A stretch of 64,000 nt of DNA from Bradyrhizobium huanghuaihaiense (GTDB taxonomy: Bacteria; Pseudomonadota; Alphaproteobacteria; Rhizobiales; Xanthobacteraceae): assembly GCF_007830635.1 (NCBI RefSeq), contig NZ_VLLA01000009.1, positions 186,001 to 250,000 on the forward strand, in the 5' to 3' direction. Shown here piece by piece: positions 59,988-64,000 of the stretch; position 1 is the first letter of the stretch, and each line of letters starts with the position of its first letter. The notes below the pieces were generated by a model. The model was given only the letters and a program-made list of their open reading frames with translations, ran no database searches and was not told where the DNA came from. Made by a program: the position numbers and the translations under genes.

Positions 59988-61373
59988 TCAGCGCCCGTCA
60001 GGCGTGCGTACGCCGCCCCAGCTGTCGCGGACCTGATGGTAGTGAACGCTGGCATCGTAGACCGTGGTCGAAAGACCAAGCACCTGGGGCGCCAGACGGC
60101 CGACGGCGGCAAGGACGTTATACGATGCCACCACGCGGTCGTGCTGCGCGGTCACCAGCGCGACGCGCGCATTGACCAGCGCCTGCTGCGCGTTGAGCAC
60201 GTCGAGCGTGGTGCGCTGACCGGCCTTGGCTTCCTCGCGCACACCGTTGAGTGCGATCTCGGACGCCGTCACCTGCGCCTGCGCAGACTGCACCTGCGCC
60301 TTGCCGGCCTGCAACGTCCCCCAGAACTGCACCACGTTCGCACGAGTCTGGTCGCGCGTGGTTTCGAGGTTGAGACGCTGCTGCGCCAGGTTTTCCTTGG
60401 ATTGGCGGATCAGCGAATATTCGCTACCGCCCTGATAAATCGGCACCGAGACCTGCGCGATCGCGGATGCGTTGAACGAGCGCAACTGAATCAAGGACTG
60501 TTCGTTGGACTGCGTGGCCGCTGCCTGGACCGTAACCGTCGGCAGCAACGCACCTTCGGCAACTTTGACCTGCAGGAAATTGACGTCGATGCCATACATT
60601 GCGGCCGTGACGTTGGGATGCTCGATCAGGCCGAGCTCGACCGCCGAAGCGAGCGTTGACGGCAGGAACCGGTCGACCGGCGAGCCCGGTGCGAGGTTCG
60701 TCGGCTCGTTGCCGATGATGCGGCGGAAGTTCGCCCGCGTCGTGGTGAGGTTCGCCTCCGCGGTGAGCGCCTGCGTTTTGCCGGCCGCCAGTTGCGCTTC
60801 CGATTGCGCAACGTCGGTGCGCGTCACTTCGCCGACGTTGAAACGATCACGGGTCTGCTTCAGCGTCTGCTCGAGCACGCGCACGTTGCTGCGCTGGACT
60901 TCCAGCGTCGCGGCATCGCGCAGATAATCCATGTAGGTCGTCGCGGCCTGGAGCAGCACGGTTTGATCGAGGCTGCGCAGCGCTTCGCGTGCGCCCGACA
61001 CCTGACTCTCCGCCGCCCTCGTTCGGTTGGCGGTCTGGTTGCCATTGTAGAGCGTCTGCGTAGCGGTAACGCCAACGCTGCGAGGCAACACCGACCCGTG
61101 GATTGCGTTACTCCCCACGCCGCTCTGCAAATCCGTATATTGATAGCCGCCGCTCGCGGTCAGTGCGACCTTGGGGCGATACCCGGACAAAGCCTGCGGC
61201 ACGTTCTCGTCGGTCGAGCGCACCTGCGCGCGCTGTGCGTTGAGCTGCGGATTGTTCTGATAGGCGCGCACCAAGGCGGCCTCGATCGTGTCCGCCAAGG
61301 CAGGCGTCGGCCCGGCCAGCGCCAGCAGCAGGACCGAAACCGCAGCTCCGGTGAAGAGCTTCACCCCATGCAT
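59988..61373 (-). CDS. tolC: TolC-family outer-membrane efflux protein
   Basis: Outer-membrane channel of 461 residues with a Sec signal ending PALADT. Two OEP repeats are visible: IEAALVRAYQNNPQLNAQRAQVRSTDENVPQALSGYRPKV and, after the midpoint, ALASAVELGLIEHPNVTAAMYGIDVNFLQVKVAEGALLPTV. The coiled-coil parts (NRTRAAESQVSGAREALRS; RQSKENLAQQRLNLETTRDQ) are typical. No inner-membrane pump gene is adjacent. The order pcm-tolC-popZ-valS is one I associate with Rhizobiales. Confidence 0.94.
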   Translation of the reverse strand: MHGVKLFTGAAVSVLLLALAGPTPALADTIEAALVRAYQNNPQLNAQRAQVRSTDENVPQALSGYRPKVALTASGGYQYTDLQSGVGSNAIHGSVLPRSVGVTATQTLYNGNQTANRTRAAESQVSGAREALRSLDQTVLLQAATTYMDYLRDAATLEVQRSNVRVLEQTLKQTRDRFNVGEVTRTDVAQSEAQLAAGKTQALTAEANLTTTRANFRRIIGNEPTNLAPGSPVDRFLPSTLASAVELGLIEHPNVTAAMYGIDVNFLQVKVAEGALLPTVTVQAAATQSNEQSLIQLRSFNASAIAQVSVPIYQGGSEYSLIRQSKENLAQQRLNLETTRDQTRANVVQFWGTLQAGKAQVQSAQAQVTASEIALNGVREEAKAGQRTTLDVLNAQQALVNARVALVTAQHDRVVASYNVLAAVGRLAPQVLGLSTTVYDASVHYHQVRDSWGGVRTPDGR

Positions 61374-61399
61374 CCCAAAATTTCCGTTTCATTTTAACG

Positions 61400-61423
61400 C
61401 CCGGCTCGTGCCCGCGAGCCGGG
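61400..61423 (-). terminator. Hairpin in the tolC leader / downstream of pcm
   Basis: A perfect 9-bp stem (CCCGGCTCG / CGAGCCGGG) with a 6-nt loop, 27 bp before the tolC start and about 160 bp after the pcm stop. It could end the pcm transcript or act as a leader structure for tolC. Confidence 0.5.
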
Positions 61424-61580
61424 TTACCGTCTACCGAGTGGAGTCGTTGCCCCGCCGCAACATAGGACGCGGATGGCCGCGACGGAACTACCCCAAGGTA
61501 GTTCTCGGTGGAAACTCTTCACGTGCAGCATCCCGGCCACACTTCTGATTCAGAACGGGATTTTAACGGGCTTTGGGCCG

Positions 61581-62243
61581 TCAGAAGACGAAGGCGGCGG
61601 CCCGTTCCAGCCCGGGAAGGACCGGAGCTGTGGCGTCGAACAGCGCCCGATGGCCGAATTCGCCGTGGGTCCGGGTCACGATCACCGCCCGCGGCGGCCT
61701 TGATTCGGCTGATACGCCCACTAGGCGCCCGCCTTCCTTGAGCTGCCCGAGCAGCCCTTCCGGGGTCACCTCGGCGGCGCCATTGAGGATGATCACATCA
61801 TAGGGTGCGGCAGACGGATCGCCTTCGGTGCAGGCAGCGGCCTTGCAGGTGACGTTGGCGAGGCCGAGGGTGGCAAAGGCCTCCCTGGCCTTCGCGGCCA
61901 GAGCCGAATCGCACTCCGTCGCGGTGACCTGACGCGCCAGCTTGGCCGCCAGCGCGGCGAGGTAGCCCGTCGCGCAGCCGACGACCAGGACGCTGTCGCC
62001 CTCGTCAATCTCGGCGTCCTGGAGCAGCTTGCCGGTCAGCTGCGGCTTGATCAGGAACCGCTTGGCAGGGCCCTCGCTCACATCGAGGTCGAGGTCGAGA
62101 TAGGCCAAGGCCTGCCGGCTCGCCGGCACGAAGGCCTCACGCGGAACCGTGAGCATGGCATCGAGAATACGACGATCGGTGACGTCATTGGTGCGCACCT
62201 GGCCATCGACCATTTTGAGGCGCGCGGTCGAGAAACCGGACAT
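61581..62243 (-). CDS. pcm: Protein-L-isoaspartate O-methyltransferase family protein
   Basis: Methyltransferase of 220 residues with the PIMT layout: MVDGQVRTNDVTDRRILDAM at the N-terminus (the short form typical of alphaproteobacteria), IKPQLTGKLLQDAEIDEGDSVLVVGCATGYLAALAAKL (SAM-binding loop) and DVIILNGAAEVTPEGLLGQLKEGGRLVG. Some catalytic-loop residues differ from classical Pcm, so repair activity is not certain. ATG 62243 was chosen over the long upstream frame. Confidence 0.88.
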   Translation of the reverse strand: MSGFSTARLKMVDGQVRTNDVTDRRILDAMLTVPREAFVPASRQALAYLDLDLDVSEGPAKRFLIKPQLTGKLLQDAEIDEGDSVLVVGCATGYLAALAAKLARQVTATECDSALAAKAREAFATLGLANVTCKAAACTEGDPSAAPYDVIILNGAAEVTPEGLLGQLKEGGRLVGVSAESRPPRAVIVTRTHGEFGHRALFDATAPVLPGLERAAAFVF

Positions 62244-62384
62244 TTGCGGACCCTGAGATGCGGACGATGCCGCGGACGGAAGTTGGCGGCATCTTTGGAA
62301 CATGCTCGGCGAAAACGCAACATGGCCGTTGGCGCTAGCCGGCCAAGGCTCCCGCAACTCACCCGCATCAGGGAACAGGACGGA

Positions 62385-62564
62385 TTATTCGATCGTCACC
62401 GCGAGGCGGCCGATCAGGGCGGCCACCTCATCCAGCCGCGCCGAATCGGGGGTCTCGACCGCACGCGCCAGGCAGGCGAGGCATTCATCGTCGCTGAGCT
62501 CGGGAACGTCGGCCGGCAGAATCGAGGGAGCCAGTTGGGCGCGGTCGATCTGGATGTCGGGCAT
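62385..62564 (-). CDS. Small protein of unknown function
   Basis: A 59-residue acidic frame starting MPDIQIDRAQLAPSILPADVPELSDDECLACLARAVE. GGAG lies upstream of the ATG at 62564. No domain is recognised. The composition fits the local genes, and it sits between pcm and the tRNA on the same strand. Confidence 0.5.
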   Translation of the reverse strand: MPDIQIDRAQLAPSILPADVPELSDDECLACLARAVETPDSARLDEVAALIGRLAVTIE

Positions 62565-62788
62565 GGGAATCAGCTCCGTAAGAGTCCGGCTCAGCGAAGC
62601 TCGATTTGAATTAAGTCGATTTGGTGCCATCCCGGCGGCTGCGGTGGCGTTGCCGGACACAACTGCTTGAACGCGATTCTGCGTGGATCGGGCCGCCACG
62701 TGTTGAGACAAGTGTTGAAAGATGACTCGAGCAGCATCACGCGTCGCATCAGTGACGGCTCACAAGTCAATGAATTTACAGCGGAATT

Positions 62789-62863
62789 TGGCTCCCCGGG
62801 CTGGATTCGAACCAGCGACCATCCGATTAACAGTCGGATGCTCTACCGCTGAGCTACCGAGGA
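62789..62863 (-). tRNA. tRNA-Asn (anticodon GTT)
   Basis: On the minus strand a complete cloverleaf can be drawn: acceptor TCCTCGG / CCGGGGA with one T-G pair, D arm AGCTCAGCGGTAGAGC, anticodon loop CTGTTAA (anticodon GTT), T arm with GGTTCGAATCC, discriminator G and an encoded CCA. Confidence 0.97.
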
Positions 62864-62996
62864 AAAGGGCGAACTGTCGTCCGCGCGCGGTGCGTATAAC
62901 AAAGCCGGTTGCGCTTGCAAAGGACGAATTCGTCATCTTCCGCAACGCATCCGAGGAAGGGGCCGGGCCGGCCCCCTCCCCATCTGTCAGGCGAAA

Positions 62997-63365
62997 CTAC
63001 TCCGCGACGAACGAGGTGGTCTTGGTGCCGGAGTCGTAGCGCAGCCGGAGCGCGGTGAACTTGCAGAGGTTGACGTTCTTCCAGAGCACGGCCTCGTCAT
63101 AGTTCTGCCAGTCGACGCGGATGTTCCAGACACACCCCTCGTCATCCTCGTCGAACTCGACATAGGTGCTCGCCTGGTTCTGCAAGACCTTGTCGAGCTC
63201 GTTCTCCCATTCGTCCAGGCCGTCGTCCGGCGCATTGAAGCCGAGGAATTTGATGGCATAGCCGGTCTCGTTGACGACGGTGACGTTGCGGGCATCGGCA
63301 GCGAACGACCCCGTGGCCGCGATCGAAAGACTGATCGCGATCAGTCCGGACAGAAAATACTTCAT
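62997..63365 (-). CDS. Small exported protein of unknown function
   Basis: Protein of 122 residues. The signal MKYFLSGLIAISLSIAATGSFA is cut near AADA. The mature domain (VTVVNETGYAIKFLGFNAPD, QNQASTYVEFDEDDEGCVWNIRV, NLCKFTALRLRYD) is a small beta-sandwich-like chain with two cysteines. The ATG at 63365 was chosen by the signal; the longer frame is Arg-rich noise. Function unknown. Confidence 0.78.
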   Translation of the reverse strand: MKYFLSGLIAISLSIAATGSFAADARNVTVVNETGYAIKFLGFNAPDDGLDEWENELDKVLQNQASTYVEFDEDDEGCVWNIRVDWQNYDEAVLWKNVNLCKFTALRLRYDSGTKTTSFVAE

Positions 63366-63457
63366 GTGAAATGCTCCCGATCGAAACAGGCTGTAAGCGC
63401 CTGACGTCGATCGGCGCAGGCGCCGCGGCAACAAATGGCGTTGCCTCGAAGAGTCGT

Positions 63458-63504
63458 CCGGAGTGCGATCGACGGATTCAATACGCGATCGATCCGCACT
63501 CCGG
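63458..63504. repeat. Long hairpin between flotillin and the exported-protein gene
   Basis: CCGGAGTGCGATCGA (63458-63472) pairs with TCGATCCGCACTCCGG (63489-63504), allowing one bulged base. It lies about 75 bp beyond the flotillin stop and could end that transcript. There is no U-tract on either side. Confidence 0.5.
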
Positions 63505-63578
63505 CGCGCTGCGCGACGCGAGACGCGCAACGGGCCTGTTCTTATCGTTTCGAATTCTCAGCAGCAATGAACCGGCAT

Positions 63579-64000
63579 TCATAGATCGGCGCTGTTTGTT
63601 TTCTCAGGCGCGGGAGCCGGCACAGCGGCGCCGTTGCTCTTGCCGGTCACGGCGCCGACCAGCGCCTTCACGGGATCGTCGCCCGGCGCAAAGCCGCTCT
63701 GGCGCAGGATCTCGTCGATCATCGGACGCAGCGCGTGCACCTTGAGCAGCTCGCCGGCAAGGCCTTCACCGAAACCGACGTTGCCGCTACCTGCGCCATT
63801 GCCGCCGAACGCACCGCCGGTGTGCAGGATGCGGACATCCTTGAGGTTCGCGATCGGCTTCACCATCTCGGCCAGCGCCGAGGGCATGGTCTCGATCCGC
63901 TTCTTGGCGATCTCGAAATCGATGACGTTGCTGCCGAGCTTGTTCTGCGCCTCGTTCTTCATGGTGATGACGGCAGCTTCGGCTTCACCGATGTTGCGGA
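63579..64000 (-). CDS. Flotillin/SPFH-family protein, C-terminal part (cut by window edge)
   Basis: The frame is open through the window end (RNIGEAEAAVITMKNEAQNKL), so the apparent ATG at 63962 is internal. The visible part has the flotillin end: FEIAKKRIETMPSALAEMVKPIANLKDVRILHTGG, a Gly-rich linker, and a last helix. The C-terminal tail is Ala/Pro-rich. Flotillins scaffold ordered membrane patches. The N-terminal SPFH domain is outside the window. Confidence 0.82.
   Translation of the reverse strand, partial: RNIGEAEAAVITMKNEAQNKLGSNVIDFEIAKKRIETMPSALAEMVKPIANLKDVRILHTGGAFGGNGAGSGNVGFGEGLAGELLKVHALRPMIDEILRQSGFAPGDDPVKALVGAVTGKSNGAAVPAPAPEKTNSADL

Overview
The window looks like a chromosomal segment of an alphaproteobacterium of the Bradyrhizobium type. 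The evidence is the high GC content, the ntrB/ntrC and ntrY/ntrX systems with hfq-hflX, the fused ispDF gene, a PopZ homologue beside valS, and several families of palindromic intergenic repeats whose translated form (SSWRKPGP) I know from Bradyrhizobium genomes. This is recognition by eye, without a database search.

Layout. 0-4 kb: an edge fragment of a minus-strand gene, an AraC-type regulator and the metNIQ methionine uptake operon. 4-8.2 kb: a DASS anion transporter, an exported protein and a cobalt-type nitrile hydratase operon (alpha, beta, activator). 8.2-12 kb: queC, mazG, hflX, hfq. 12.1-15.9 kb: ntrX and ntrY. 16.1-41.1 kb: an accessory block described below. 41.2-45 kb: ntrC, ntrB and dusB (nifR3), with a candidate NtrC site upstream. 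45.1-47.3 kb: ispDF, cinA and a small HTH protein. 47.3-48.2 kb: a gene-free stretch with a repeat element that can fold as a three-way junction. 48.2-53.4 kb: a six-gene B-family (ba3-like) cytochrome oxidase operon carrying seven haem c sites. 53.5-64 kb: ratA-like, lipA, mpg, valS, popZ, tolC, pcm, tRNA-Asn, a small exported protein and the 3' part of a flotillin gene.

The most interesting part is the 25-kb block between ntrC and ntrY, two genes that are neighbours in the classical nifR3-ntrBC-ntrYX arrangement. Six sites in this block fit the FNR/FixK palindrome TTGAT-N4-ATCAA (five exactly, one with a single mismatch). Each lies 64-93 bp upstream of a start codon, where a class II activator site is expected. 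Two sites lie between divergent operons, so the six could serve eight transcription units. The block encodes its own FNR/FixK-type regulator with an E-T-V-S-R recognition helix, a FixJ-type response regulator, a second receiver protein, and a FixL-type (HELNQPL) histidine kinase with a substrate-binding-protein-like sensor domain.

The putative targets are a PLP-dependent Orn/Lys/Arg-type decarboxylase transcribed with an AspT-family antiporter, a second AspT antiporter with a hydrolase and an IalB-like protein, a SulP transporter with a DUF1275 protein, polyphosphate kinase 2, an HlyD-type export module, a DUF3300 protein ending in an S74 chaperone domain with DUF2950, an AI-2E family permease with a K+ channel, and two paralogous small Gly-rich exported proteins. 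I infer an oxygen-limitation or energy-stress regulon built around ion and amino-acid exchange, polyphosphate and the envelope. All boundaries and functions rest on reading the sequence.
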